A DNA stretch of 55,554 nt from a virus: IMG/VR virus record IMGVR_UViG_3300033148_006010, positions 1-55,554 of that record. One strand, 5' to 3'. Positions 15,339 through 24,326 of this stretch are shown in pieces; the stretch's first letter is position 1, and each line of letters starts with the position of its first letter. The position numbers and the translations under genes are program-made. A model generated the notes under the pieces. That model was not told the DNA's origin and made no database searches. It was given only the letters and a program-made list of their open reading frames with translations.

Positions 15339-16232
15339 ATGGTAAAACGTAGAGCAAAGAGAAAAAGCGGTGCATTAAATAGATACTTACAAAATGGCAA
15401 TACTGCTTTAGATAATAGTCAATTTACAAATTTAGAAGTCAAGAATCCATTTAAAGAATTAGAGAAAAAAGATAAGTTTATTCCGCAAGTCAAAGATAAG
15501 AAACCTGAAGTAAAACAAGAACAAGAGATTAAATTACCCTTTATACCGAGTGGGCAGGAAATAAAGGATTTTGACGAAAACCAAATGCCTTTATTCTGTA
15601 ACTATTGTGATATGCGTAAGACGTGTCCTGATGGTAGAAAGGCTATTACTAGGAAAGACCAGAAAGAGCTTATTGTATGTACTAGAAGAAAAGAGTTCGC
15701 TATGTTAATCAAGGAAGCACATATTAGCGATAGACAAGGGTTAATCAACTATATGCGTAAATTGAGGCAAGTAAATGCCCTTAGAATAGGAAGGGCAGTA
15801 TATAAAGAAGCCCTTGCAAACGACGGGATAGATAAGAACTTATCGGTACTAATAGATAAACAGATAGACCATGCTACAAGTGAATATAAACTACTTACTC
15901 CAACAGAAAAGAATCAAGGTAATTTTAGCTTTCATTTAACTACTATACACAATACAGTAGATGCCTTTAATGAGCTTCCAACACAACTGAAAACATACGT
16001 TGTTAAACTAATGCGTGCTAAACTAGAACAATTGAAATCCAATAGTATTACAATACCAACACCCAATAACGATTCCCTTAATACTAAACCAGATACCATC
16101 CCTCATCCTAAACAAGATAATATTCCCAATCCTAACGAGGTTCGAGTAAGCGGGGGAAAGGTCGTTAGCGAGCCAGACAATTCGATTTCAAAAACTATTG
16201 TAAAGAAAGAAAACAAGGAGTTAAGAACGTAA
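15339..16232 (+). CDS. Hypothetical protein, possible small terminase subunit (297 aa)
   Basis: The N-terminal ~75 residues are basic and low-complexity (VKRRAKRKSGALNRY). Residues ~85-115 hold a cysteine group (CNYCDMRKTCPDG...VCTRRKE) that could bind zinc or iron-sulfur. The middle is helical, and the last ~75 residues are Pro/Asn/Ser-rich. Position just upstream of the large terminase suggests a small terminase, but no HTH is obvious and the cysteines are atypical. The evidence is positional. Confidence 0.4.
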   Translation: MVKRRAKRKSGALNRYLQNGNTALDNSQFTNLEVKNPFKELEKKDKFIPQVKDKKPEVKQEQEIKLPFIPSGQEIKDFDENQMPLFCNYCDMRKTCPDGRKAITRKDQKELIVCTRRKEFAMLIKEAHISDRQGLINYMRKLRQVNALRIGRAVYKEALANDGIDKNLSVLIDKQIDHATSEYKLLTPTEKNQGNFSFHLTTIHNTVDAFNELPTQLKTYVVKLMRAKLEQLKSNSITIPTPNNDSLNTKPDTIPHPKQDNIPNPNEVRVSGGKVVSEPDNSISKTIVKKENKELRT

Positions 16233-16365
16233 CGTATTTTGCTTCCGATAATTTATATTATGTTACATTAATTATTAATATATTAATTTGTTTAAGTACA
16301 AGTGTTGATTTTTCAACGAATTTTAAAAGATAATAAATATGGAGAATACGAATGTAAATATGCCT

Positions 16366-16466
16366 TACTCCCCCCCTTAGTAATTTATGTCAAGGGTGGG
16401 GGTATAAAAAAAGAAGGGTTGCTATCCCCTCGCTATTTGCACTAAAAATTTTGGAATTGCAAATAG
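16366..16466. other. Three consecutive hairpins upstream of the terminase genes
   Basis: Hairpin 1 pairs TACTCCCCCCCTT (16366-16378) with AAGGGTGGGGGTA (16392-16404) at 12 of 13 positions, one as G-T. A smaller AGGG/CCCT hairpin is at 16415-16430. Hairpin 3 pairs CTATTTGCA (16433-16441) with TGCAAATAG (16458-16466). The poly-C/poly-G stem is extreme in such an AT-rich genome. There is no U-tract after it, so it is not an ordinary terminator. Rest of the gap 16233-16513: AT-rich, no credible gene. A packaging (cos/pac) site or leader RNA are the main options. Confidence 0.35.
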
Positions 16467-16513
16467 GTAGTTGGTAGAAAAATATAATAAATTTTTTTTG
16501 GAGATAGTGGTAT

Positions 16514-16642
16514 ATGTGGGATGTGAGAGATAAGCGTAAATTTATGAAAAAATGGGAGGAGTTTAAACGGTATAGTTTGAAGATTTGTAATATAAATAAT
16601 GAGCAAGAGGTTAATAAAAGTGAAAATAAAAATAATAAGTAA
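16514..16642 (+). CDS. Small charged protein (42 aa)
   Basis: ATG 16514 lies ten bases after GGAG and encodes MWDVRDKRKFMKKWEEFKRY and a Lys/Asn-rich end to TAA at 16640. It overlaps the next gene by 23 bases. The first half is a good amphipathic helix. Not recognised; a small terminase is not supported at this size. Confidence 0.35.
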   Translation: MWDVRDKRKFMKKWEEFKRYSLKICNINNEQEVNKSENKNNK

Positions 16643-17087
16643 GATATGGGTATTGGTATTAGTGGGGTTGCTTTCTGCTTGTGCTACACAAGAGCCTAAA
16701 GTAGACGGATGGAGTTTTATAGTACAAGATAAAAGAGAAGTAGTAAATATACGTTTAGGTATATTGTTTTTTGATTTTGATGAAAGCAATATAAAAACTA
16801 GTACGAAAGAAAATTTAGATAAAATTGTTACTTTGCTTTTGAGTAATGATTTTTTTGATATTGAAATACATGGGCATTGTGATAATAGGGGAACTGATGA
16901 GTATAATATGATTCTTGGAGGTAAGCGTGCTAGTGTCGTAGCTAATTATTTATTGGCTTGTGGAATAAATGCGAAAGATATAAGAGTTATTTCACATGGT
17001 GCGAAACAGTCGTTTAGTAATTTCCATTGGCAAAATCGCAGAGTTGAGATTATAGCAAAAACGAGAAATGCAATTAAAGGAACTTGA
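16620..17087 (+). CDS. OmpA/Pal-like lipoprotein (155 aa, GTG start)
   Basis: The GTG at 16620 is chosen because AGAGG precedes it and it gives a normal lipoprotein signal (MKIKIISKIWVLVLVGLLSAC, lipobox Cys21); an ATG at 16599 would add seven residues without an SD. The C-terminal domain is OmpA-like: FFDFDESNIKTSTKENL, HGHCDNRGTDEYN and GKRASVVANYLLACGI with NRRVEI. This fold binds the diaminopimelate peptide of peptidoglycan, and Pal anchors outer membrane to wall. An outer-membrane lipoprotein between packaging genes is unusual; envelope modification, superinfection exclusion or lysis timing are possible roles. Confidence 0.8.
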   Translation: MKIKIISKIWVLVLVGLLSACATQEPKVDGWSFIVQDKREVVNIRLGILFFDFDESNIKTSTKENLDKIVTLLLSNDFFDIEIHGHCDNRGTDEYNMILGGKRASVVANYLLACGINAKDIRVISHGAKQSFSNFHWQNRRVEIIAKTRNAIKGT

Positions 17088-19683
17088 ACAGAACGTAAGT
17101 AACGTAGAAAATATAATTAACAGTTTAGAATCTGTAGAAGATTTAGAACAGTTGCTTTGGAATATAGAGCATCCTGATTTAGATTTTCCAGAGGTAGGAC
17201 TGGTTGAGTTTGTTTTGTCTGATAAGTATTTAGATTGTAAAGATGAAATATACGATAGTTGTTTAAATGATTTAAAGTCAATGGAAAAAGGCGGGCAGAA
17301 AAGAATTATATTAGAAGGAGCTCCTGGTTGTGGTAAATCTTTTGTTTCTTCATGTCTGATTTCTTATACATTAGCACGAACATTATCTTTAAGGAGTCCT
17401 CAAAAAACATTTGGTATGGCTAGAGGAACTTTTATATGTGCTATGAATATGGGAGTAAATGAAATAAATGCTAGGAATGTTATATTTAATGATGTAAAAG
17501 CAAGGATAGATAATTCTCCGTGGTTTCAAAAGTTTTTTCCTCCTGACCCTGAAATAAAATCTGCACTTAGATTTAGTAAGAATGTAGGGCTTATTCCTGG
17601 TAACAGTAAGATGACATTTCCTTTAGGATTTAATGTATTTTGTGCAGTTATGGATGATTGTGCTTGGTATCAAGATACAGATGAAAAAGATATAGCGAAA
17701 GAAATGTATGAACAATTAGATAAGAGAATATCAAGGCGTTATCCTACTTGTCCATGGGCTTATTTGATTATGGTTAGCAATCCTTCTTATAATAACAAGT
17801 TTATTGAAAAAATGCAAGAAAGGGCTTTTGCAGAACCTAATAAATATTGGGCTATGCGTAGAAAGATATGGGATGCGAAACCTTTTATGTATTGTGGAAA
17901 GACATTCGAATATAATGGCAGACAAATTCCTATAGAGCATAAAGATGATTACGAAAAAGACCCTGTATCTGCTGAAAGGGATTTAGAGGCTAAGCCATCC
18001 GCTTCTTTAATGCCATTTTTTAAGTCTATGATTCCAGTATATCAATCTCTAAATAAAGCCGTTAAAAATCCAGTAGAGGGAAAAGATTTTAATAGAATAT
18101 CGGAATCTTTTAAGCCAATAGATGTTAATTATTTTATACATTTAGATTTAGCCGTTAATAAATGTAGTGCGGCTCTTGCTATGAGTAGATGGCTTTCTAC
18201 AAATAAGATACGAGTTGAATTAATAATGAGGTTTGACCCTAAACAGCTTGGTGGGGAAATTAATTTTGAAGATATTAGAGAATATATTTATTTACTTAAG
18301 GATATGAAGTTTAATATTAGAAGATTGACGGCAGATGGTTTTAATTGTTTAGGCGGTAATACTGAAATTCCTTTGTTAAATGGCAATGTAAAGAAAATTA
18401 AAGATATTAAAGCAGGGGATTATGTTTATAGTTTGAATAATAATCAAGAAATAGTAGCCGGTAGGGTAAAATCAGATGCTAAAATGACTGGAATGAAAAG
18501 GATAATCAGAATTACTTTAGATAATGGACAAGTTATTGATTGTTCTGAAGAACATCCATTTTTAATGCGAGATAATATTTATAAAAGGGCTAATGATTTA
18601 AACATTGATGATAGTTTAATGCCTCTATATAAAAAGACAGGTATGTTAGATTTAAGTTCATATGAAATGACTTTTAATCCTAGATATAATAGATATGAGT
18701 ATACACATAGATTAATAGCAAGACAAATGAATATTTTAAGGAAAGGTTTAATAGTTTATCATAAAAACGGTAATAAAAAAGATAATTGTCCTACTAATTT
18801 AATGTCTGTGACCCATACAGAACATAGTAAATTACATAGAGATTTAGGTAGATATGCTTGTAGAATTATGCGTGCAAAATTAAGAAATATGCCTAAATCT
18901 ATTAAAATAAAGAATGAAAAATTTTTAATGAATTCTAAGATTTATCATATGTCAATTTTTAAAAATAAACATATAGAGGCAGGTAAAAAAAGTTGGATTA
19001 CTAAAACAAAGATGGGGCAAGAGTGTCCATTGGTACAATGGAGAAAAGATAATTCTGTTAAATATTTTCAATATATGAAAGAAGTATGGAGTAGAAAGGG
19101 ATATAAAGAAAGATTATCCAATAAAATATCAAAATCTATAAAAAGTTTATGGAATAACGAGGAATATAGAAAAAAAATGTCAGAAGTTCATAAAGGTAAA
19201 ATTCCATGGAATAAAGGAAAAGTTTTAAATCATAAAATTATTAACATAGAGCGATTGCCTATTTATATTGAAATGTATGATTTTGAGGTTGAAAAATATC
19301 ATAATTTTGCATTACAAGCTGGTATTTTTGTTCATAATTCTGTAGATTTTCTCCAGATAATGAAACGTAGAGGCATTACTGATTGTGATACGCTTTCATT
19401 AGATAGAACAGACGTACCTTATACTACATTTGGTTCAAAAGTATTAGAGGGATTAGTAGAATTTCCGTGGGTAAATATAGATAATGCCAGGGTTTTTGAA
19501 TCGCCACAAAGTCCAGAGGAATGGTTTATAAAAGAAGCTAAGACATTAGAAAGGGCTGGAAACAAAATTATAAAACCACCTAAAGGGAGTAAAGATGTTA
19601 TAGATGCTGTATGTGGTAGCGTATATAATGCTGTAGAAGTTGGAAATAAAAAAGCTAGAAAATTTTCTGTTAAAATTGTTTAA
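17068..19683 (+). CDS. terL: Large terminase subunit with intein (871 aa; 540 aa after splicing)
   Basis: The packaging ATPase shows Walker A GAPGCGKS near residue 90 and Walker B VMDDCAWYQD near residue 195. The C-terminal nuclease domain contains FIHLDLAVNKCSAAL and the split motif LTADGFN/SVDFLQ. The gene is interrupted in that nuclease motif by an in-frame 331-residue intein (427-757). After splicing the enzyme has a normal length. It cuts concatemers and pumps DNA into the prohead through the portal encoded next. The gene overlaps the Pal-like gene by 20 bases. Confidence 0.9.
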   Translation: MQLKELEQNVSNVENIINSLESVEDLEQLLWNIEHPDLDFPEVGLVEFVLSDKYLDCKDEIYDSCLNDLKSMEKGGQKRIILEGAPGCGKSFVSSCLISYTLARTLSLRSPQKTFGMARGTFICAMNMGVNEINARNVIFNDVKARIDNSPWFQKFFPPDPEIKSALRFSKNVGLIPGNSKMTFPLGFNVFCAVMDDCAWYQDTDEKDIAKEMYEQLDKRISRRYPTCPWAYLIMVSNPSYNNKFIEKMQERAFAEPNKYWAMRRKIWDAKPFMYCGKTFEYNGRQIPIEHKDDYEKDPVSAERDLEAKPSASLMPFFKSMIPVYQSLNKAVKNPVEGKDFNRISESFKPIDVNYFIHLDLAVNKCSAALAMSRWLSTNKIRVELIMRFDPKQLGGEINFEDIREYIYLLKDMKFNIRRLTADGFNCLGGNTEIPLLNGNVKKIKDIKAGDYVYSLNNNQEIVAGRVKSDAKMTGMKRIIRITLDNGQVIDCSEEHPFLMRDNIYKRANDLNIDDSLMPLYKKTGMLDLSSYEMTFNPRYNRYEYTHRLIARQMNILRKGLIVYHKNGNKKDNCPTNLMSVTHTEHSKLHRDLGRYACRIMRAKLRNMPKSIKIKNEKFLMNSKIYHMSIFKNKHIEAGKKSWITKTKMGQECPLVQWRKDNSVKYFQYMKEVWSRKGYKERLSNKISKSIKSLWNNEEYRKKMSEVHKGKIPWNKGKVLNHKIINIERLPIYIEMYDFEVEKYHNFALQAGIFVHNSVDFLQIMKRRGITDCDTLSLDRTDVPYTTFGSKVLEGLVEFPWVNIDNARVFESPQSPEEWFIKEAKTLERAGNKIIKPPKGSKDVIDAVCGSVYNAVEVGNKKARKFSVKIV
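18346..19338 (+). mobile_element. HNH-endonuclease intein in the large terminase (331 aa)
   Basis: The intein starts at Cys427 (CLGGNTEIPLLNG, block A), has block B CSEEHPF, and ends FALQAGIFVHN (blocks F and G), followed by Ser758 as first C-extein residue. These are the residues expected for standard protein splicing. Between them is an HNH homing endonuclease (HRLIAR...VYHKNGNKKDNCPTNL...EHSKLH) and a NUMOD3-like stretch (KKMSEVHKGKIPWNKGK). It is inserted at the nuclease active-site motif DGF-(N/S)-VD, a conserved site that favours homing. All key residues are present, so it looks active. Confidence 0.88.
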
Positions 19684-19694
19684 GAGGTTTTAAA

Positions 19695-21332
19695 ATGGAT
19701 AATAAAGAACAGCATAAAATAGATAGAAGTAAAAAAGTTAGAGCTTATATTACTAAGGGTTTCGATGGACAGACAAGAGTTATTCCTGAAACCGAATTAG
19801 AGAAATATAGAGTTGCTAGGAATAAAGAAACAAATTTAAGTTCACAACAGTTAATGCAATCTGATTATATTATGGATTATACTGGCGAGAATTTAATTAA
19901 AGCTCCCTATAATTTATCTTATTTATGGCGATTTATGGAATTATGTACAGAACATTCTGCTTGTGTTAGACAAAAAGCTAGTGATGTATGTGGTTTAGGG
20001 TGGAAAATAGTAAAACGTAAAGGTATTAAAGATGCAAATATAGAAGAAAAAAACAAATTAGAAGCGTTTTTCGATTTTGGGAATCCCGACGAAACTTTTA
20101 CAGAAATAATAGAGAAAGTCTGGATTGATTATGAATCTATGGCAAATGCTTATTTAGAAGTTATTAGAAATCCTAATACTGGTGAGCCTGCGGCTTTATA
20201 TCATATTCCTGCACAGACTATTAAATGCGGAAAAATGAAAGATATTTTTATACAAATACGAGGTTTTAATAAAAAAATATTTAGAAGATTTAATACAGGA
20301 GATAGAGTTACTAAAGCATGGGCAAAGACTAAGATATATGGTGAATTATTAAAAGCAAAAAGTAATAAAAAGCTTAGTGACCCAAATTTTTTACTTGGAT
20401 GGGATTTTGAAAAAGCGACTTCTGAATTAATACAAATTAAAAATTATTCTTCGAGAAGTTCTTATTACGGTATTCCAGAATGGATAGCTTCACTTGGTGC
20501 TATACTCGGGAATGTGCAATGTAGAGATTATAATTTGAAATTTTTTGATAATAACGGTGTACCTCATTATGCGATTATTATTAAGGGTGCTGATTTAGAC
20601 CCTGATATGGAAAAAGTTATTGCTACATATTTTAGTCAAGAAATTAGAGGAGATGCACATAAAACATTAATTATACCTATTAACAGTCAAGAGGTAGAGG
20701 TTACATTTGAAAAACTTTCTACGGACATTAAAGATGCTTCTTTTAGAATGTATAGACAGGATAATAGAGATGAGATTATAAGAGCACACAGAGTGCCTTT
20801 TTCTAGGGTTAATGTAGCAATTCCTGGCAAACTTGGGGGTGGTGGAGTTTCTAGGGAAGAATCTGAAACATACAAAAAATCTATTATAGCTCCTAAACAA
20901 TTAGTTCTTGAACATAGAATTAATGAGAAAATTATTAAACGTGGTTTTGGTATTAATAGTTGGATTCTTAAATTTAACAAGTTAGATGCTACAGATGTAG
21001 AAACCGATATGAGAATAGATACTGCTTATGTAAAAAGCGGTATTAAGTCTATTAATGAGGCGAGAGAAAATTGTGGATTAGAACCTGTTGAAGGTGGTGA
21101 TAGAGTTTTTATTAATACTGCTACTGGAATGGTATTTTTAGATGAAATGGAAAGTATGTTAAGCGGACAGGCAATAGGTACACAAGCACAGCAAGAACAA
21201 AATCAAGTTACAGAAAAAGCATTGCAAGGATTACATGTTACATTACAGAAATTACTTGACGATAGAGAAGAATATAAAAAATCTACTCAAGGTTTAGTTG
21301 GAAAACTTATAAATAAAATATTAAATAAATGA
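19695..21332 (+). CDS. Portal protein, PBSX-like family (545 aa)
   Basis: The sequence fits phage portal proteins of the HK97/PBSX type: LIKAPYNLSYLWRFMELCTEHSACVRQKASDVCGLGW near the N-terminus, an EVIRNPNTGEPAALYHIPAQTIK wing region, YYGIPEWIASLGAILGN, and a clip/crown with VPFSRVNVAIPGKLGG. The portal forms the dodecameric DNA gate and docks the terminase and connectors. SD AAGAGG precedes ATG. The C-terminal ~50 residues are a Gln-rich helix. The gene ends in an ATGA overlap with the gp7-like gene, the usual order. Confidence 0.85.
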   Translation: MDNKEQHKIDRSKKVRAYITKGFDGQTRVIPETELEKYRVARNKETNLSSQQLMQSDYIMDYTGENLIKAPYNLSYLWRFMELCTEHSACVRQKASDVCGLGWKIVKRKGIKDANIEEKNKLEAFFDFGNPDETFTEIIEKVWIDYESMANAYLEVIRNPNTGEPAALYHIPAQTIKCGKMKDIFIQIRGFNKKIFRRFNTGDRVTKAWAKTKIYGELLKAKSNKKLSDPNFLLGWDFEKATSELIQIKNYSSRSSYYGIPEWIASLGAILGNVQCRDYNLKFFDNNGVPHYAIIIKGADLDPDMEKVIATYFSQEIRGDAHKTLIIPINSQEVEVTFEKLSTDIKDASFRMYRQDNRDEIIRAHRVPFSRVNVAIPGKLGGGGVSREESETYKKSIIAPKQLVLEHRINEKIIKRGFGINSWILKFNKLDATDVETDMRIDTAYVKSGIKSINEARENCGLEPVEGGDRVFINTATGMVFLDEMESMLSGQAIGTQAQQEQNQVTEKALQGLHVTLQKLLDDREEYKKSTQGLVGKLINKILNK

Positions 21333-22204
21333 TAACTATAGAAAAACATAAACAAGCGATAGAGATTGTAAAGAATACTTTACATTTGTTAAAAGTATCT
21401 TCTAAACAGTTGCGTATAGAGAAAAAGTTTGAATCACAATTAAGAGTTGTTTTTAATAAGCAAGAAAAAGAATTTTGGAGATTAGAAAAACGAGGTAGAT
21501 GGTTAGAAAAATGTTATATAAAAGCTCAACAAGATTTATCTAAAATTAAAAAGATGGGCATATCAGATAATCCTACTGAAAGAATAGGGTTCATTTCTAA
21601 AATGACAAAAGAATGGCGTAATAGTATAGATAATGATAATAACTTAGAAGAAGTTATATATAGTAATTATAAAGAAGGATATAATTTAGGTGGGCAGAAG
21701 GTTTTGACTGAATTTGCTATACAAGCGAATTTTAATTTAAGGGCTTTAAATGTTTTAGATGCTTTAGGTAAAAAAGCTCATTTAGTGGGTAAGGAAATAA
21801 ATGACGTTAGTTGGGATTTACTTAATAATAAGATTGCTGATAGTTTTTGGAAAGAAGGGAATGGAATAGAACAAGTTACAGCAGATATAAAGGGAATGTA
21901 TAAAGAAACCTATTATCATAGAGGTAGGAATATAGCAAGGACTGAAACTGGTTATGCTGTAAGTGAAGCTAGTTATCAATCTTATAAAAAGGCAAATGTA
22001 CCTATGTTAGAATGGATAGCTGAAATAGATGCTTGTAAATTATGTTCTCCTTTAAGAGGGCAAAAAGTAAAAACTGGAGAATATTTTGATAATGGTTTGG
22101 GGTGGAGAGGGAAAAGACCTTTAGTTCATCCTAGTTGTAAATGTGATATTGTTGGATATGTATCAGATGATTTTATTCCTAGTAAATACTGGGATGGAAA
22201 ATAA
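21329..22204 (+). CDS. Mu F/SPP1 gp7-like minor head protein (291 aa)
   Basis: The C-terminal domain shows the family pattern NIARTETGYAVSEASYQSYKKA followed by a Cys/His group (WIAEIDACKLCSPLRGQ ... LVHPSCKCDIVGY). This matches the Mu F / SPP1 gp7 head morphogenesis family, a minor head component next to the portal. The N-terminal 150 residues are long helices. In relatives it acts in early DNA injection or prohead assembly. It is intact and translationally coupled to the portal gene. Confidence 0.85.
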   Translation: MITIEKHKQAIEIVKNTLHLLKVSSKQLRIEKKFESQLRVVFNKQEKEFWRLEKRGRWLEKCYIKAQQDLSKIKKMGISDNPTERIGFISKMTKEWRNSIDNDNNLEEVIYSNYKEGYNLGGQKVLTEFAIQANFNLRALNVLDALGKKAHLVGKEINDVSWDLLNNKIADSFWKEGNGIEQVTADIKGMYKETYYHRGRNIARTETGYAVSEASYQSYKKANVPMLEWIAEIDACKLCSPLRGQKVKTGEYFDNGLGWRGKRPLVHPSCKCDIVGYVSDDFIPSKYWDGK

Positions 22205-22222
22205 CTTAAGGGGGCTATAATT

Positions 22223-23794
22223 ATGCCGTGGGAAGAAACTGATGATTTTATACGAAGTGGGCATGGAGATAAGAATAAATATTCTACATGTCGTACTACT
22301 ACTTTCGATGATAAATTACCGAAAGGGATAAAAGCAGTATATTGTAAACGAAAAGATAATAGTAAATGGGAAATTCAAAGTTATTTATTTCCAAAATCTC
22401 AAGGATGGAATATGGGCAATGCTAAGAGTTGGTTTAAATCTCATAATAAATCTATTAATAAGAATGTTATAGCATATCTTACTAGAAATTTAATTAAAAG
22501 TGGTAATATGCCAGCAATGATTATAGATACTTCTATTGCAAAAATGATAAACGGTGAGATTGTTAATGTTATAGTTAAGACAAAAGAATTTAAAAAGTAT
22601 TTAAAAGAACCTATAGCTTTAGCGGGAGAGGACAATAAAATATATACGATTGTTACTTTAAATGAACCGATAAAAGTAGATAAAAAGCAATTTAATGTAT
22701 TAATTGATAAACATGGTATAGATGAAATTAAATTGGAACAATTAATACAAAAAAACAAAGAATGGAATAATGATATTTTATGGTTATATTCATTTAAGAT
22801 GTTACGAAAATTTGATATGCCTATTGATTTTTATATTCCGCCTGATACTAAGGATTGGATTGATGGTGTTAATATAATGAATTTACAAATATTAGATATT
22901 ACTAAGGAGTTGTTGCAAAAGTCTAGTAAAGGTGAATTACAAGATTTACATGAAAAGATACATAGTATTTGGAAATTACTTAAAAAAATAGAAGTTACGG
23001 AAAAAAGAATTAAAACTATTGAATTACTTATTAATAAGCATAATATTATTAAGGAAATATTTGTAGAAAAAGAGATTGAACATCAAGATATAGATACTTT
23101 AGATAATATAGGGAATGATAATAATGAAGAAGATTTACAGAAAATAATTAGACAAGAAGGTAAAGAATGGGTTTTGTATTCAAGTGATGGTAAAAAAGTT
23201 TTAGGAAGGCATAAATCAGAAAAAGAAGCGTTAGCACAAGAAAGGGCTATCTTAGTTAATAAGCAGAGAATAGAAAAATTTATCCCTATCTGCAAAATTG
23301 ATGAAGAAAAATGTATTGTGTATGGAGAAGTTTTAGTACCTGATGTTGTAGATGCTCAAGGGGATAAGATAACAGTAGAAGAAATAGAAAAAGCATGTCA
23401 TTGGTATATGGAAAACTCTCAAAAAAGTAAAGTTATGCACAAAGGCGATTTTATTGAAACTGCTGTAGTAGAAAACTATATAGCTCCTATAGATATGACA
23501 GTAAAAAATATGCAAGGTGAAAGTTATAATATTAAAAAAGGTACTTGGATTATGGCTACTAAGATTTACGACGATAAAATTTGGCAACAGGTTAAATCTG
23601 GAGAACTTACTGGGTATTCTATAGGTGGTGTAGGATATAAAGAAGAAATTCAAATGCGAGATACATTTAATTGTAGTTGTATTAAATGTGGTTATAAAAT
23701 TATGAAAAGTGAACAGCATTGTTCAGAGCTTAAATGTCCTAAATGTGGCGGACAAATGCGAAGGGTTGAAAGACCTAGTACGGGGCAAGAATAA
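22223..23794 (+). CDS. XkdF-like putative prohead protease with extra domains (523 aa)
   Basis: Residues ~370-480 carry the XkdF/S78-like block: IVYGEVLVPDVVDAQGD, EKACHWYMENSQ, VMHKGD, AAVVENYIAPIDMT-like and GTWIMATKIYDDKIW with SGELTGYSIGG. This family is a predicted capsid maturation serine protease. The N-terminal region (WEIQSYLFPKSQGWNMGNAKSWFKSH) is a separate domain, and residues ~305-345 (GKEWVLYSSDGKKVLGRHKSEKEALAQE) a small third one. The C-terminus is a zinc ribbon (CIKCG...CPKCGGQM) instead of the usual 'SLVD..A' end, which appears in the gene at 25847. Confidence 0.75.
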   Translation: MPWEETDDFIRSGHGDKNKYSTCRTTTFDDKLPKGIKAVYCKRKDNSKWEIQSYLFPKSQGWNMGNAKSWFKSHNKSINKNVIAYLTRNLIKSGNMPAMIIDTSIAKMINGEIVNVIVKTKEFKKYLKEPIALAGEDNKIYTIVTLNEPIKVDKKQFNVLIDKHGIDEIKLEQLIQKNKEWNNDILWLYSFKMLRKFDMPIDFYIPPDTKDWIDGVNIMNLQILDITKELLQKSSKGELQDLHEKIHSIWKLLKKIEVTEKRIKTIELLINKHNIIKEIFVEKEIEHQDIDTLDNIGNDNNEEDLQKIIRQEGKEWVLYSSDGKKVLGRHKSEKEALAQERAILVNKQRIEKFIPICKIDEEKCIVYGEVLVPDVVDAQGDKITVEEIEKACHWYMENSQKSKVMHKGDFIETAVVENYIAPIDMTVKNMQGESYNIKKGTWIMATKIYDDKIWQQVKSGELTGYSIGGVGYKEEIQMRDTFNCSCIKCGYKIMKSEQHCSELKCPKCGGQMRRVERPSTGQE

Positions 23795-24049
23795 ATGATT
23801 AAAAGCTATTATAATCGTTTTAAATTTAATAAAAAGCATGGAATAGGACTTTTAAAGAATATTATTAGTCTTTTAAGTATATTATATGTGGATAAAAAGT
23901 CTTTAATCTATATTATTTTTACTATAATAGGCAATTATCTTGCTTATTATTATTTTAATATTAGAGATATTAGTTTATGGCTTATAACTCTTTTTGCACA
24001 AGGTTTAATATACGAAGTTATTATTAAAGGGAAAGAGGATATAGTTTAA
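23795..24049 (+). CDS. Small membrane protein in the head operon (84 aa)
   Basis: Starts right after the protease stop. It has a basic N-terminus, two hydrophobic segments (residues ~37-53 and 60-76) and a charged C-terminal end (IIKGKEDIV). A membrane protein is unusual inside a head operon; an accessory holin/antiholin or membrane-bound insertion gene are options. It begins a ~2 kb block, with three more genes, that separates the protease from the scaffold-like gene. Confidence 0.5.
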   Translation: MIKSYYNRFKFNKKHGIGLLKNIISLLSILYVDKKSLIYIIFTIIGNYLAYYYFNIRDISLWLITLFAQGLIYEVIIKGKEDIV

Positions 24050-24050
24050 T

Positions 24051-24326
24051 ATGGGAATGACAGCAATACAGGTTATTGGAGATATAGCCGCAAGTCATGG
24101 TTATAGAGTTATTATTGATTCTACTACTACAGCAGGAAAAATTTATTTTGGATTTGCAAAATCGGGAGCGAAAAAAAGTGATGCGGCTTGGTTTATTTTA
24201 TGTTTAGATAGAACAGTTAGTGGAATACAGGATTTTGAATGGGCTAATGGCGGTGGATTATATAATAGAAATAAAATATGGAATCATAGAGCAGATGGAA
24301 CTTATATTTATCAACAGGATATATAA
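24051..24326 (+). CDS. Small hypothetical structural-type protein (91 aa)
   Basis: GAGGA lies upstream of ATG 24051 (ATG 24057 is an alternative). The product is compact and mixed alpha/beta: AIQVIGDIAASHGYRVIIDSTTTAGKIYFGFAK, then WFILCLDRTVSGIQDFEWANGG, ending YIYQQDI. I have the impression of small virion proteins next to fibre genes, without a named family. The gene ends directly before the exported fibre-like gene. It may be a capsid decoration or fibre base protein. Confidence 0.45.
   Translation: MGMTAIQVIGDIAASHGYRVIIDSTTTAGKIYFGFAKSGAKKSDAAWFILCLDRTVSGIQDFEWANGGGLYNRNKIWNHRADGTYIYQQDI

Noticed and set aside
15339-16232. Confident assignment as small terminase
   Set aside because: Only position supports it; no HTH seen and the cysteine group is atypical, so it is kept as a possibility.
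16366-16404. Strong C/G hairpin as an intrinsic terminator
   Set aside because: Followed by A-rich sequence, not a U-tract, and the reverse strand also lacks a 3' T-run.
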